Positions 30,532 through 42,655 of a stretch of 64,000 nt of DNA are shown piece by piece. Both the position numbers and the translations under genes were made by a program. Source of the stretch: Solanum dulcamara (taxonomy: Eukaryota > Streptophyta > Magnoliopsida > Solanales > Solanaceae); assembly GCF_947179165.1 (NCBI RefSeq), contig NC_077245.1, positions 201,001-265,000 of the forward strand, written 5' to 3'. Every line of letters starts with the position of its first letter. The first letter of the stretch is position 1. A model generated the notes under the pieces. That model was not told the DNA's origin. It did no database searches and saw nothing but the letters and a program-made list of their open reading frames with translations.

Positions 30532-32955
30532 ATGAAAAATGCGGCTGCTGCCGTCAAAACATCTTTGCAAAACCAATCAGCCATGGGTTCCATTGCTAAC
30601 TTCTATGCAGTCCAGCTCCAACTTCTTTGCCGAGAGCATAAGCATGCCACCTCAGCGTCTGCTCTTCTCCGATCAATCCATGCCAACATGATCACCTCCG
30701 GATTCAGGCCGCGTAGTCACATCCTTAATCGTTTAATAGATATCTACTGCAAAAATTCCGGTCTTGTTTATGCAAAGCGCCTGTTTGATAGAATTCCCCA
30801 ACCAGATGTCATGTCAAGAACGACTATGATTGCTGCATACTCTGCTTCCGGAAAACCCAAGCTTGCAAGAGAGGTTTTTGACAAAACCCCATTAAGCATC
30901 CGTGACACTGTTTGTTATAATGCTATGATTACATGCTATTCACACAACAATGATGGCCATGCTGCTATAAAAATATTTCTTGATATGAGGTGGAAAAATT
31001 TTCAGCCCGATGAGTATAGCTACTCCTCCGTACTTGCAGCCTTAGCCCTTGTAGCTGATCATGAAATGCACTGCCGGCAGCTGCATTGTACCGTAGCGAA
31101 GTCAGGCATGACCAACTTTAAGTGTGTTGTCAATGCACTTATATCTGTTTATGTCAAATGTGCTTCGTCACCCCTAACATCATCCTTGCTGTTGATGGAC
31201 TCAGCTAGCAAGTTGTTTTATGAGATGCCAGAACGGAATGACTTGTCTTGGACTACGATTATCACAGGGTATGTGAAGAATGATGACCTTGATGCTGCTC
31301 GGAAGGTGTTTGATGGTATGGATGAGAAGTTGCTTGTGGCATGGAATGCCATGATCTCCGGATATGTGCATAAAGGTTTCATTTTTGAAGCATTAGATAT
31401 GTTAAGGAAAATGTATTTAGCGGGGATGAAGCCAGATGAGTTTACCTGCACCAGTATCCTCAGTGCGTGTGCGGATGCTGGATTGTTTCTTCTAGGAAAG
31501 CAGGTGCATGCGTATGTTAAACGAACAGAGGAGGAAATTCATGTTTCTGTATATAATGCTTTAATTACATTATATTGGAAGTGTGGTAGAGTTGATGATG
31601 CAAGAAAAGTTTTTGATAATCTAGTTTTTAAGGACCTTGTTTCATGGAATGCAGTTCTATCAGCATATGTGAGTGCAGGGCGGATTAATGAAGCTAAATT
31701 ATTTTTTGATGAGATGCCAGAGAAGAATTCCCTGGCATGGGTAGTAATGGTATCAGGATTAGCACAAAATGGACTTGGAGAAGATGGTCTCAAACTGTTC
31801 AACCAAATGAGAGTAAAGGGGATCGAGCTGTGTGACTATGCATTTGCCGGAGCTATTGCATCTTGTGCAGTGCTTGGAGCGCTAGAAGCAGGATGCCAGC
31901 TCCATGCTCAACTAATTCAGCGTGGTTACGATTCAAGCCTTTCAGCTGGAAATGCATTAGTAACATTTTATGGAAGATCTGGGGTCATTGAAGCTGCACG
32001 TAATGTGTTTCTCACAATGCCTTGTGTAGATTTGGTGTCTTGGAATGCATTGATTGCTGCCTTGGGACAGCATGGATATGGTGTTCAAGCGGTTGAACTT
32101 TTTGAACAGATGTTACATGAAAATATTATGCCTGATAGGATAAGCTTTCTCACGGTTATATCTGCTTGTAGTCATGCAGGATTGGTTGAAAAGGGACGAC
32201 ACTACTTTAACATAATGCACAGTGTTTACAAAATAAACCCAGGAGAAGATCACTATGCCCGTTTAATTGATTTGTTGTCTCGAGCTGGAAGGTTATTAGA
32301 AGCAAAAGAAGTGATCGAGAATATGCCTTATAAACCTGGAGCACCCATTTGGGAAGCTCTTCTTGCTGGTTGCCGAACTCATAGGGACGTGGATTTGGGG
32401 GTTGAAGCAGCAGAAAAACTCTTTGAGTTGACACCACAACATGATGGAACCTACATACTTCTAGCTAACACATTCGCTGCTGCAGGCCGATGGGATGACG
32501 CTGCTAAGGTGCGAAAACTGATGAGAGACCAAGGTGTGAAAAAAGAGCCTGGATGTAGTTGGATTAAGGTTGAGAATACCGTTCATGTCTTTTTGGTGGG
32601 TGATACTGCACATCCTGAAATTCAAGAAGTGTACAACTACCTGAAGGAACTAAGGCTGAAGATGAGGAAAATGGGATATGTTCCAGACACGCAATATGTG
32701 TTGCATGATATGGAGACTGAGCAAAAGGAGTATGCTCTTTCAACTCATAGTGAAAAGCTGGCTGTTGTATTTGGGCTCTTGAAGCTTCCTCGTGGAGCCA
32801 CAATTAGAGTCTTCAAGAACCTTCGGATTTGTGGTGACTGCCACAATGCGTTCAAGTTCATGTCGAAGGTTGAGGCAAGAGAAATCATCGTCAGAGATGG
32901 AAATAGGTTTCATCATTTCAGGGATGGTGAATGCTCATGTGGGAATTACTGGTGA
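30532..32955 (+). CDS. PLS-class pentatricopeptide repeat protein with E and DYW domains (organellar RNA editing factor)
   Basis: Single-exon gene of 807 residues. Tandem PPR motifs fill about residues 45-580 (for example VCYNAMITCYSHNNDGHAAI, LVAWNAMISGYV, LVSWNALIAALGQHG), with alternating P, L and S spacing. An E region follows (IWEALLAGCRTH, YILLANTFAAAGRWDDAAKVRKLM), then a complete DYW deaminase-like domain. That domain has GYVPDT, the zinc-ligand HSEKLAVVFGL, CGDCHNAFKFMS and the C-terminus GECSCGNYW (terminal NYW instead of DYW, as in many relatives). It strongly resembles Arabidopsis At1g25360 (OTP90), including the GFRPRSHILNRLIDIYCK start. Such proteins bind single organellar transcripts and specify C-to-U editing; a mitochondrial location is likely but inferred. 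The start at 30532 gives a basic, Ala-rich leader; the ATG at 30583 is an alternative. The exact editing target cannot be read from sequence. Confidence 0.93.
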   Translation: MKNAAAAVKTSLQNQSAMGSIANFYAVQLQLLCREHKHATSASALLRSIHANMITSGFRPRSHILNRLIDIYCKNSGLVYAKRLFDRIPQPDVMSRTTMIAAYSASGKPKLAREVFDKTPLSIRDTVCYNAMITCYSHNNDGHAAIKIFLDMRWKNFQPDEYSYSSVLAALALVADHEMHCRQLHCTVAKSGMTNFKCVVNALISVYVKCASSPLTSSLLLMDSASKLFYEMPERNDLSWTTIITGYVKNDDLDAARKVFDGMDEKLLVAWNAMISGYVHKGFIFEALDMLRKMYLAGMKPDEFTCTSILSACADAGLFLLGKQVHAYVKRTEEEIHVSVYNALITLYWKCGRVDDARKVFDNLVFKDLVSWNAVLSAYVSAGRINEAKLFFDEMPEKNSLAWVVMVSGLAQNGLGEDGLKLFNQMRVKGIELCDYAFAGAIASCAVLGALEAGCQLHAQLIQRGYDSSLSAGNALVTFYGRSGVIEAARNVFLTMPCVDLVSWNALIAALGQHGYGVQAVELFEQMLHENIMPDRISFLTVISACSHAGLVEKGRHYFNIMHSVYKINPGEDHYARLIDLLSRAGRLLEAKEVIENMPYKPGAPIWEALLAGCRTHRDVDLGVEAAEKLFELTPQHDGTYILLANTFAAAGRWDDAAKVRKLMRDQGVKKEPGCSWIKVENTVHVFLVGDTAHPEIQEVYNYLKELRLKMRKMGYVPDTQYVLHDMETEQKEYALSTHSEKLAVVFGLLKLPRGATIRVFKNLRICGDCHNAFKFMSKVEAREIIVRDGNRFHHFRDGECSCGNYW

Positions 32956-35299
32956 GATACGATAACGATTTGTGTTACCTATTGAGTGTCTTTGATTTCG
33001 GAGATTTGAAGATGTCATTCTGGAATCGGTTGTATTGCCAGGTAAAAGTTACAGCACCTTTGGACAGTAAATGTAAGACTTCAAAGCTAGAAGCAGGAAT
33101 TTGCTGCTATCTTGTTTGACTCTGGCATTTTGAATACAGATCTTCACTGTGAATGTTTCTGGTTTGTGGTTTCGGGGTTGGTGAATGCTCATTGGTACCT
33201 TCTAGATACTTGAGGTATATTGAACTAATGAGATCAAGATTGCTTATACCTTATAGTTATACGCGACTGAGTTATTATCAAGGAAAAGAAATTACAGCTC
33301 CAGAATGCTCCCACTTTGTGAATATTTGCCTTGATAAAGAATTTTGAGTGCCAAAGAATGGAGAGACTCTCTGTTTGTTTAGTGGTAGGAGAATGATGCA
33401 GTTGCACATTTCTAGAATCCTCAAGCATAAAGGTACTAATATAAGAGAAATAAGTTTCCATTAAACAAGTTTCTGTATTATGCAATTTATTGAGAACTAT
33501 TTTATGCACTACATATGAACTAAATTAGCTCTGTTCCGCGGGAATTCCCATCCCAGTTTTCTTACCTTAGGATTTAGATTGTAATTTGTTTTTATTTAAA
33601 GTTGAATGAATTTAATTGAATGGGATTCTCTTTGTAAAGATATGACACCTGGGCCTGATTCAACTTCGAAAGCTAGTTCATGAGGGGAGGATTGCCCAAG
33701 TCCTTATTAGTAGATCACCAATCCATTCCCCAACCAATGTGGGGCTCTAATCCACTTTAACACTCTTTAGGTTCAAGTTGTTGTCTGTTTCGACTTTGAT
33801 GAAATCATTGTTCTGCATTCTCTTTGTGATCTTTGATTATAACCACTCATCCGATTTAGCTAGAATTTCATTTAACAAATGGTTTATTGTGTTCCATATC
33901 TGCATGCTGAAAGTTACCTTATTTGCCTGTTTCCTCTGAAAGATGTGATACTTTTCTTTTATTGCAGGAGTACAGCTTACAATCCATGTAAAGAAGACAA
34001 CTTCAAGTCCTCCACTGATTACACTCCACTTGTCCTGATGATTCCATCTGACAACATCTACCAAATTTAATTGACCATCTTTCACGACCATTGCTTAAAA
34101 CAAGCATGGGGCTGAAGGCAGACTTGGTTTGCTGCAATTGTCCTTGGACTGGCACATTTGTATCTTTAGCAAGTGAACTGCTTTTTCATGTGTCCTTATT
34201 GGACTTGTTGAACTCAAGGGTTGCTTTCTGCTTCTGACCGTTCTGATCAGCTGATGCTTTGTTCAGGATATTCTGTGCAGCAGATATACTTGTATTTCAA
34301 GGAGTTTCCCCCAATTATCTGGTGCAGAGCGGCCGATTTTTTTGATCTCAGCCATTGAGAATCATTGTTTTTGGGATCACTGAAGTTTTCATGAAGAATA
34401 ATTGATCTTAGAAAACTCTGAAATCAATCTCGCGTTAAAATTCATTCTTGAGAAGAACCAAAGGATTTGACAGAGGTTGTAGGTTAAATCACTTTAGTGT
34501 AGATTCATTTGTCATCATTTTTCTTATCTTTTAGGGTTGGAAACAAAAATTTGTTAACTTATACGTTGTACTTTACTAAGCTCTCCTGGAATCTTACATT
34601 TGAATGCAAGCACATGTTATAATTTGACAATTTTGTTTTATAATGGGTTCGCTAACTTTATGCTTCTGATTTTTCTTCCGGCATCACCTGCACGTAATAT
34701 AATGTAATTTTCCATAATTTGACTTGGCATTTCTCTACAGTTAACGGAAACAGAGCTGAAGAAAGCAGAATTGTCACTTTTTCCATTATGTCTAGATTGA
34801 GATTCCTAAGAAGAAGCTCCTTGCAATGTTTGTTTGACATATTTAATTGGAAAAATCACTATCCTTAATATTTTAATAGGAGAAAGTAGGAAGAAGACTT
34901 AACCTTTGGACAAAGGCATACTGTTTGCTGAAATGGACAACAAATATAACACTGTCCTGTTGATTACATTTTCAATAAGAAAAGACACGGACGGTTGCAT
35001 CGTTTCCACTCACCAAAGTACTAAAAGACAGTTTCCATTTCATATAAAATAGAAGATTCTTTTATTTCTAGTGCAATGGATATTGCATAGAAGGTCCTAC
35101 TCGATGTTATCAATGTGAACACATATAAATTTTCCTGCTGGACATGTTGATGTCATAGCAAAGATCATAAACAGAAGAAAAAGTCGTGAGGGTTTTGAGT
35201 CTTTTGGCCTCTTCTTTCCTTTCTGGTAGTAGTTTTAGTGCAAAGTGGATGCTCATAACATAAATTTTTCTGGTAAATCAGTTTGCAGTTTCATAGACA
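32956..35299. other. PPR 3' flank and spacer before the glycosyltransferase
   Basis: A plausible 3'-UTR intron runs from the donor near 33041 (GCCAG|GTAAAA) to an acceptor near 33968 (TTGCAG|GAGTAC), but no coding supports it. Short frames in this stretch have no recognisable content. 33660-33780 contains wording common at Solanaceae repeat ends (ATCCATTCCCCAACCAATGT), without definable borders. The last few hundred bases should hold the glycosyltransferase promoter. Confidence 0.4.
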
Positions 35300-37016
35300 A
35301 TGGAGCAAGGAAGAGTTGAGAAAGCACATCATATTGTGGTGCTAGCAGATCAGGGACAGGGCCATATTAATCCGATGCTCCAATTCTCAAAACGCCTGGC
35401 TTCCAAAGGAATCAAAATCACTGTAGCCACCACGCTCTCCAATGCAAAGTCCATGAAAGCTACTTTATCTGACTCCATGATCACTTTTGAATCCATTTAC
35501 AATGACTGCTCCGAAGGTGGGGTGGTAGGCCCTGGAGGTTTCAAAGGATTTCTAGATAGATTCCACGCCAGTGGCTCAACCAACCTCACCAAATTCATCT
35601 TGGATCATGAACAAACTGAACATCCTGTCAAGTGCCTTGTTTATGATGCTAACATTCCCTGGGCTTCCAAGATTACAACCCAATTGGGCATAGCTGGAGC
35701 GGCCTTTTTCACTCAGTCATGTGCTACTGCTGCTACCTACTATCCCATGTACTGTGAGGTTTATGTAAAGACTCCTATTTCCATGCCTAGTTTTCCGATC
35801 GTCACAGGATTGCCAAAGCTCAGGTTTCCTAATCTGCCATCTCTTGGTTGTAACACTGGTCGGTATCCCCCAATAATCATTCACATACTTGGCCAGTTTG
35901 ACAACTTTGGAAAGGCAGACTGGGTCCTCTTTAACTCATTTGATAAGTTGGAAGAAGAGGTAGGTACACCATATCTGCATTTTCAATCTTTTCTAGCTAA
36001 TCTTGATTATGTGTACACGCCAGACTTGAGGACAAGAAGTTAATAATACTTAGGCTGGTAAGGTGTTGTTTTCATGTCAAAGAACTGTAACTTAAAGAAC
36101 CTATAACGCACATTTGATTTGTTGTTCTCAAGCTTATGACTTGTTGGAATTTTTCTGCGCCAAGTTTAACCTGTTGGGACAGGTATACATTGCTATATAT
36201 ATATTTGATTTTAAGGAAGATGAATTGTTTGACTCATTCAGCTAGTTCATCTGAATTTAGGCTGTCGATTGGATGAAGAAAATTTGGAATGCAGTAACGA
36301 TAGGTCCAACATTGCCATCATTTTATCTTGACAAACGAGTCGAAAATGATAACGAGTATGGCTTCAATATTCATAAGCCAAATTCTAGCAATTGCACGGA
36401 GTGGCTTGACAATAAGAAGACTGGATCTGTCGTCTACATCTCTTTTGGAAGTGCAGCAAATTTGAGTGCAGAACAAATAACAGAAGTAGCTGATGCTCTC
36501 AGGCAAAGCAACATTATGTTCTTATGGGTGGTGAAGCCTGATGAACAGAGTAAGCTTCCCAGCGATTTCACCAAAGAGACATCAGGTAAGGGATTGGTTG
36601 TGACATGGTGCTCACAATTAGAGGTTCTAGCACATCATGCAATCGGATGCTTCATATCACACTGCGGATGGAACTCAACCTTAGAAGCAATAAGCTTGGG
36701 TGTGCCTATAGTTGCAATGCCTCAAATTTTAGACCAAATAATCAACGCACATTTTCTAGAGAAAGTTTGGGGTGTGGGATTGTTAGCTAAAGCAAATGAG
36801 GGTGAGAAAGGTGTCACTGCAAGTGAGGAGATATACAGGTGCATCAGGGAAGTTCTAGAAGGAGAGAGAGGACAAACAATTAGAAAGAATATTACTAGCT
36901 TGAAAGAATTGGCTAAGGAGACAATTGACACAAGTGGAAGTTCAGACAAGCATATTGATGAGTTCATTTCACAGCTTGATCCTGCCTACTTGAGACACAG
37001 ATCAAACTACAACTGA
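35300..37016 (+). CDS. UDP-glycosyltransferase, UGT74-like (two exons)
   Basis: Exons 35300-35959 and 36261-37016; 471 residues, normal for plant family-1 glycosyltransferases. These cytosolic enzymes transfer a sugar from UDP-sugar to small acceptors; UGT74 members act on salicylate, auxin, jasmonate-type and other carboxylic acids. The catalytic His is H22 in QGHINPM, with its partner Asp at about 116 (VYDANIPW). The 44-residue PSPG box covers 336-379, starts WCSQLEVLAHHA, contains HCGWNS and ends in Asp-Gln. Within it, position 41, usually Trp in the final WTDQ or WSDQ, is Ile (PQILDQ). The single intron position and the N-terminal HIVVLADQGQGHINPM suit the UGT74 clade. The acceptor cannot be deduced. 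No neighbour suggests a metabolic cluster. Confidence 0.9.
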
Positions 37017-37811
37017 AATTGTACAATTTATCTGAATTGCGTTGTGGAGTATATTCTATGTTTGATTAAATGGTCCTGGTGTTTCTTCACATTAATAATA
37101 CTTATATAAATTTGTACATTACTTATGCATGTATATTATTTATGAGGAAAACGAAATGAAGCAATCAAACATTGTATTAATTAATATTGATTTCTATGCA
37201 AAGATTAAGTATGTTTTTGAAGTTTGAACATATGCACATGACAACGTCTTTTGTCTCAATATTTTTGATTATTGTAAAGAGAAGACTAGTAACTTAACCG
37301 AGTTCCTATTGGATTCATTGTGTCCCTTATAACCTTTTCCTTTTGTATTTACTCCCTAATGACTTAGTAACTACTGTAACAATGCACAATGCTCCAAGTT
37401 TACTTAATATAATCTCCTGTTTTACCCAGAAAAAAGAAGTTAAAAATAAAAACAAGAAAAAAATAATTTAAAAAGAAGAGGTGCATCAGTGAATAAATAT
37501 GGTATTTGATGATTAATAATTGTTACTGTCGCATACTCCCTATTTTCTGTAGGAAAAAAAAGAAGGGAAAAACACAATTTATATGGAGGCACATAATTAA
37601 CTTTTTCCTCTAAATTTAAATAGTAATTTAGTAAAGAGTGTGGAGAAAGTCCAAAAATTTCTGATCTCGGGAAAGAAGAAGGTTGCCATTTTCGTGAAGC
37701 TCAGAGGTTGGAATGCAAATGGCGGCGCTGTACAATTGGTCTCTCTCTTGTGCGGGTTAGTCAGTTATTTATTTTCTGTAATAACCAATTTCCGATAGTA
37801 CGTTTCTGTTT
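37017..37811. other. UGT 3' flank and FRS upstream region
   Basis: The 3' UTR of the glycosyltransferase probably ends within 150-250 bp. The rest is AT-rich. No gene or definable repeat seen; the segment near 37640-37811 should be the leader of the FAR1-related gene. Confidence 0.45.
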
Positions 37812-40800
37812 ATGGAATCTGAACCCTTAAATTTGGAAAATGATGCAATGGAGTTCGATATGGGTTCTGCCGAAGAAGACGGCATCAATGCTTCTGGCTT
37901 GGATTTGGGACAACAGTGTTCTTCTTCCGGTTTAGAACCCTACGAGGGCATGGAATTCGAATCCGAGCAGGCTGCTAGGATTTTCTACAATTCCTATGCC
38001 CGCAGAGTTGGGTTTGGCACTCGGGTCAGCGCTTATCGACGTTCACGTCGTGATAACACTATTAGTACCCGTCAATTGGTGTGTTCCAAAGAGGGTTTTA
38101 ACCCTAGGCCTGATAATGGTGCTCAACACAAACCCAAGCGCCACCGGATTGTCTCTAGGGTCGGCTGTAAGGCTCATTTGACTGTCAAGAAGCAGACTTC
38201 TGGTAAATGGGCTATTACTAAATTCATCAAGGACCATAATCATGAGCTTGTACCCCCTGATCAAGTCCACTTGATTCGATCACATAGGCATGTTTCTGGT
38301 CCTGCCCGCAGCTTGATTGATACCCTCCAAGCTGCTGGTTTGGGCGCTACTGGTGTTATGTCTGTCTTAATAAAGCAATCAGGTGGGATTAATAATGTTG
38401 GTTTCACAAAAGTTGATTGCCAGAATTATATGAACCAAAGCAGGCAGAGGACTCTAGGGAGTGGTGCTCACTATATTTTTGAATATTTGAAGCAGAAGCA
38501 GGCTGAGGATCCTGATTTCTTTTATGCTGTTCAAGGTGGTTCATCCGGAAACATCTTTTGGGCCGACTCAACCTCCAGAACAAATTACTCTTATTTTGGA
38601 GATACAATTACATTTGATACCACCTATAGGACTCACCGATACCGGGTGCCCTTTGCACCATTTATAGGAGTAAACCATCATTGTCAACCAGTTTTATTTG
38701 GCTGTGCCCTGCTTCTCAATGAATCAAAGTCATCATTCATTTGGCTATTCGAAAATTGGCTTGCTGCAATGTCTGGTCGCCATCCTGTTTCTATAACTTC
38801 AGATCATGATAGGATCATCAGGTCAGCCATTGTAGACGTATTTCCAGGCACTCGTCACCGCTTCTGCAAATCCAATATTTTTAGAGAAGCGCAGGAGAGG
38901 CTCTCACACTCACTCCAGTCATTTCCCACTTTTGAAGAAGAATTCCAGAAATGTGTCAACTTGACTGAGACAATTGAGGAGTTTGAATTATGCTGGGGAT
39001 CCCTACTTGGAAGATACAATCTCATAGATGATGAATGGCTTCAGTCAATGTACGATGCTCGACAACACTGGGTTCCAGTTTACCTTCGAGATACATTCTT
39101 TGGGGAGACATCTATTGCTAAAACTAATGATAGTACAAACTCATTCTTCGATGGATATATAGATGCATCAACTAATATTCACATCCTAATGAGTCAGTAC
39201 GAAAAAGCTACTGCAAGCAGGCATGAGAAGGAACTGAAGGCAGAGTATGATACTATAAATATAACTCCTATTTTAAATACCCCATCTCCCATGGAAAAAC
39301 AAGCAGCTAATATTTATACTAAGGAAATATTTTTGATGTTCCAACAAGAACTAATGGAGACTCTGGCTTATCCTGCAACTGTAATTAGTGATACAGGATC
39401 AGATGTAATATATCAAGTGGCAAAGTTTGGAGAGGACCATAAAGTACATTATGTCCAATATAATGTCTTTGAGAAGAAAGCTACCTGTAGTTGCCAATTG
39501 TTTGACTTTTCAGGTATTCTTTGTAGGCATATTTTAGCTGTTTTTAGAGTGAAAAATGTTCTGAGGCTTCTATCACATTATGTACTGAAACGTTGGACAA
39601 GAAAAGCCAAGAGCGAGGTTGTATTGGATGAAGACGAACTTGGATTACCAAGTAGTCATAACGACTCCTTCACTGATCGCTTTGAAAAGTTAAGCCTAGA
39701 AGCAACTAAATATGTCAAAGAAGGAGTGGATTCGAAAAATGTGTACCTAGTTGCTATGGATGCTTTATGTGAAGCTTCCAAGAAGGTTGCTGCTGCTATA
39801 TGTGGTACTCCAGTACTGCCACTGAGTCTAGACATGAACAAAGCAAAGGAATTCAACTTGAATGGAAATCAAGCTGATTGTGATGATTCTAGCTTGCTGG
39901 TAATATTTTTTTTCTTTGAACTCTTTCAGCTACGCCCAGAAATTAGTGGGATGTTCTTGCTGCTGGTGTATATCGTGCATTCTGTTTTACTGCGAGTTTG
40001 TATTAATTTTTTGTCTTCCTTCTTGATGTTTAAGCATTGGTATTTGTGTGCGCATTTGGTACTGGGCAATTTTTGTTGTGGATAACCCAATTCCTTGTCG
40101 ATCTGCATCGTCACTCTAATGATCATTAGGACACATCTTCCATCTCTGTAAATTCATTTAGTGGACTATTGCTTGAGGTGCCATGCCTTCTACTTCCAAT
40201 TAGATAAGTAAAAGCATGGCTGTGAGTGGATCCTCTTAGTTCTGCTTCTATGTGGAAAAGCTCAAATACGTAATGCTGGCAAATCTAACGGTATGGAAGT
40301 GGAAGTAAATCAGATTGATTGTCTATCCCTAAATCTTTTACCTAGATTGCATGTTGTGGCTTTGTAGTGTTGCTAATCGTACATTGTAACTTCCATAAAT
40401 TAGTTACTGCGTCAAGAATCTATGGCATTCACTGCACCCAAAGGCATGACCTAGTGGTCAATGAAGATGGAACTAAAATCATTGGAGAACAGGGTATGTA
40501 TCCCAAAAGAGGGAAAAATGTTGGGTACTTGAAGATGGAGTTACCCTGTACTTGTACTAGTGAAAAGGTGCAGGTACCCCATGAAAGGTCAAGATAATCT
40601 CAAATTGGTCCCGTAACCATCACTATACAAAAAAAAAAAGGAACAGCAGCAGCAGCATTCACAAGATTTATTGCAAAGAGAAGGGGAGGGGAGGGTGAAG
40701 GTGGGGGGGGGGGGGACACAGGAGGCCTAAATCTGTCTGTATTGAGAATTTAAAGAGATCAAAATGCTCATTAGCGGACCCTTCGGGGTGGCCCAGTGGT

Positions 40801-41924
40801 TTGGGCTTGGGACTTCCATGTTGGAGGTCTCAAGTTCGAAATTCCTTGCCAGCGAAAGTAAGGGGTTTGCCTTCTAGGTCGAGCTAGTCGCACCGGGCTT
40901 GCCTAGTGCGGGTTAGCTCTCCTGTGTGGTTTGTGAGCTATTGTGTAGGAGCGAGGGGTAACCCCGTGCTCAAACCAAAGGGTAGCGGCTGTGAATTTCC
41001 CTTGTCATAAAAAAATGCTCATTAGGGAAACAAAAGTGTTGCTCAACATTCTTTCCTTTCTATTAGGATAGCCAACTTTTGCTATTGCTAAATGTAACCA
41101 TTCAGCGCTCAAATCATGACTCCCCATAAGGTTCTGATCATAAGTAATCTGCTTGCGCTTTGGTCTCCAATTTTTCATTGTTTGTGTTATTTATCTGGGT
41201 TTTTTTAAAAAAAATATAATAAATTCTGCAGTTGCAATTTGCAACTAAGAGATGTTGAATCTGTCATAGCTGCTGAACAAGGGACTCTAAGTGAATTGTT
41301 TATTTTTTGTCTCCAGAAGCCCATACCTAATGATTAATGAATTTAGCTTCTTGCATCTTGGCACCTTGTAGTTATTCAGTGGTAACATCTTCACATTTAT
41401 TACTTTTATTTGGTGTTAGGTGACCTTGAGAGTATTATGAAATCTATATTTCCTAGATTGTGGGATTTCACTGGGTATGTTGTTGTAGTGTTTCAAGGTC
41501 AGATGAAGTTCTGTTGCTATTTATGAGTTAAAATTGTGAGTTAGTCTAATGAATTGAAATTCCTATGATTTTTTGAGTTGAATAAGAAACATTAAAATTT
41601 GCATCAGCAATTCTGACCTATGGTTTTAGAAAGGAAATCCTGACAACTAGGTTTCCTTAATAGTAGTTCAATAATAGTTTTCTGATGCTCTTTTTCCCAT
41701 TCATGCATCAATGATTTAAGTGTGCAACTGACACTATGCATTTCTTTTACCTTTTGTAGAGTCAAGATGAGAAAATTCAGGAATTAACGACTGCTGTGGT
41801 AAATGCAACTGAGACCTGTGAAGCTTATCGAGCAAAATTGTTGAGTATTTTGAGAGAAATGGAGGAGCAGAAGCTGAGAATATCTTTGAAGGTACAGAGT
41901 ATGAGGCTTAATCGAATAACATGA
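37812..41924 (+). CDS. FAR1-RELATED SEQUENCE (FRS) protein, domesticated Mutator transposase (two exons)
   Basis: Exons 37812-39899 and 41760-41924; 750 residues. FHY3/FAR1-family proteins are nuclear DNA-binding regulators descended from MULE transposases. An acidic N-terminus comes first. The FAR1 zinc-binding domain spans about 45-150 (GMEFESEQAARIFYNSYARR, C91, C119, and H142/H144 in DHNHEL). A MULE transposase-like core lies at about 260-350 (ITFDTTYRTHRY ... FIGVNHHCQPVLFGCALL ... SITSDHD). A SWIM zinc finger follows at about 550-572 (CSCQLFDFSGILCRH). The short second exon encodes a helical tail (EKIQELTTAVV...ILREMEEQKL). The layout resembles the FRS6/8/12 group; I do not assign a member. 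The 1.9-kb intron contains a SINE and a G13 run. If it were retained, the frame would continue to a stop at 40083-40085, giving a 757-residue form with a different hydrophobic tail. Confidence 0.9.
40703..40715 (+). repeat. G13 homopolymer in the FRS intron
   Basis: Thirteen consecutive G residues inside a purine-rich stretch (40675-40720), about 60 bp upstream of the SINE. Confidence 0.95.
40775..41011 (+). mobile_element. Full-length tRNA-derived SINE in the FRS intron
   Basis: The head is tRNA-like, with an A box (TGGCCCAGTGG) near 40789 and a B-box-like AGTTCGAAATTCC near 40833. The body is unique to the family and ends in a short A tail. The perfect 14-bp direct repeat AAAATGCTCATTAG lies at 40761-40774 and 41012-41025. 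It resembles Solanaceae SolS-type SINEs. The perfect duplication suggests a fairly recent insertion. Confidence 0.9.
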
Positions 41925-42655
41925 GCTATAGAAGGCACTTCAAATTCTTTGTATATATACACAACCAGTGGAGAAACTTGTGACTCCAAAGTATTTTGAG
42001 CACTTTTTGCCTCTGATGATTGCATGTATTATCGTCTTGCTATGGAGGAAGGAATGTAATGTAGGAGTTTCCGTCTATATGGTTGAATTAGATCTGACCC
42101 GAGAGCTGTATTTAGGTAAAGGGGGTAACTAGGTGTTGTACGTGTATGAACTGCTTTTGTATCTACTAAGCGGCCTTTTGTTCTTTATAAGTGCGACCTG
42201 TATTTTGTAGATCCTTGTGCAAGAAATCACAAATAAAAAGAAGAAGAGGTTCTTTCAACAAATATGTGAAGGGTTGGTCGAGCAACATGAAGTTAATGTA
42301 ACTCGAAAGTAATTGCATTCTCTTGTCAACTGTCTTTACTTGTACAAATATGGGTTGCTCTTGACAATTAATATACACTTCAATATCAATTATGTTCAAT
42401 TAATTACCAACTAATCTATCTTCTAATCATATTATATAAATGTAGGTTTGGTAAAAGCATCGAGTATGCCCAAGTTCTTTTAGAATGCCTTTTTATTTGT
42501 ATTTTTAATCCCCACTTGAGGAGATATAACAATGTTTTCACTTAATCTTCACATGAACCTTCAATCCATACTGTTAGGATAAATAGAGGAGGAAATTGAT
42601 TTTCTTTCTTTTTTTTAGGTGTGTGAAAAAAGAAATATTACCTCTTTACAAGTGA
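41925..42655. other. FRS 3' flank
   Basis: Probable 3' UTR of the FAR1-related gene followed by AT-rich spacer. No further gene or repeat recognised up to the Mutator-like MITE. Confidence 0.45.
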
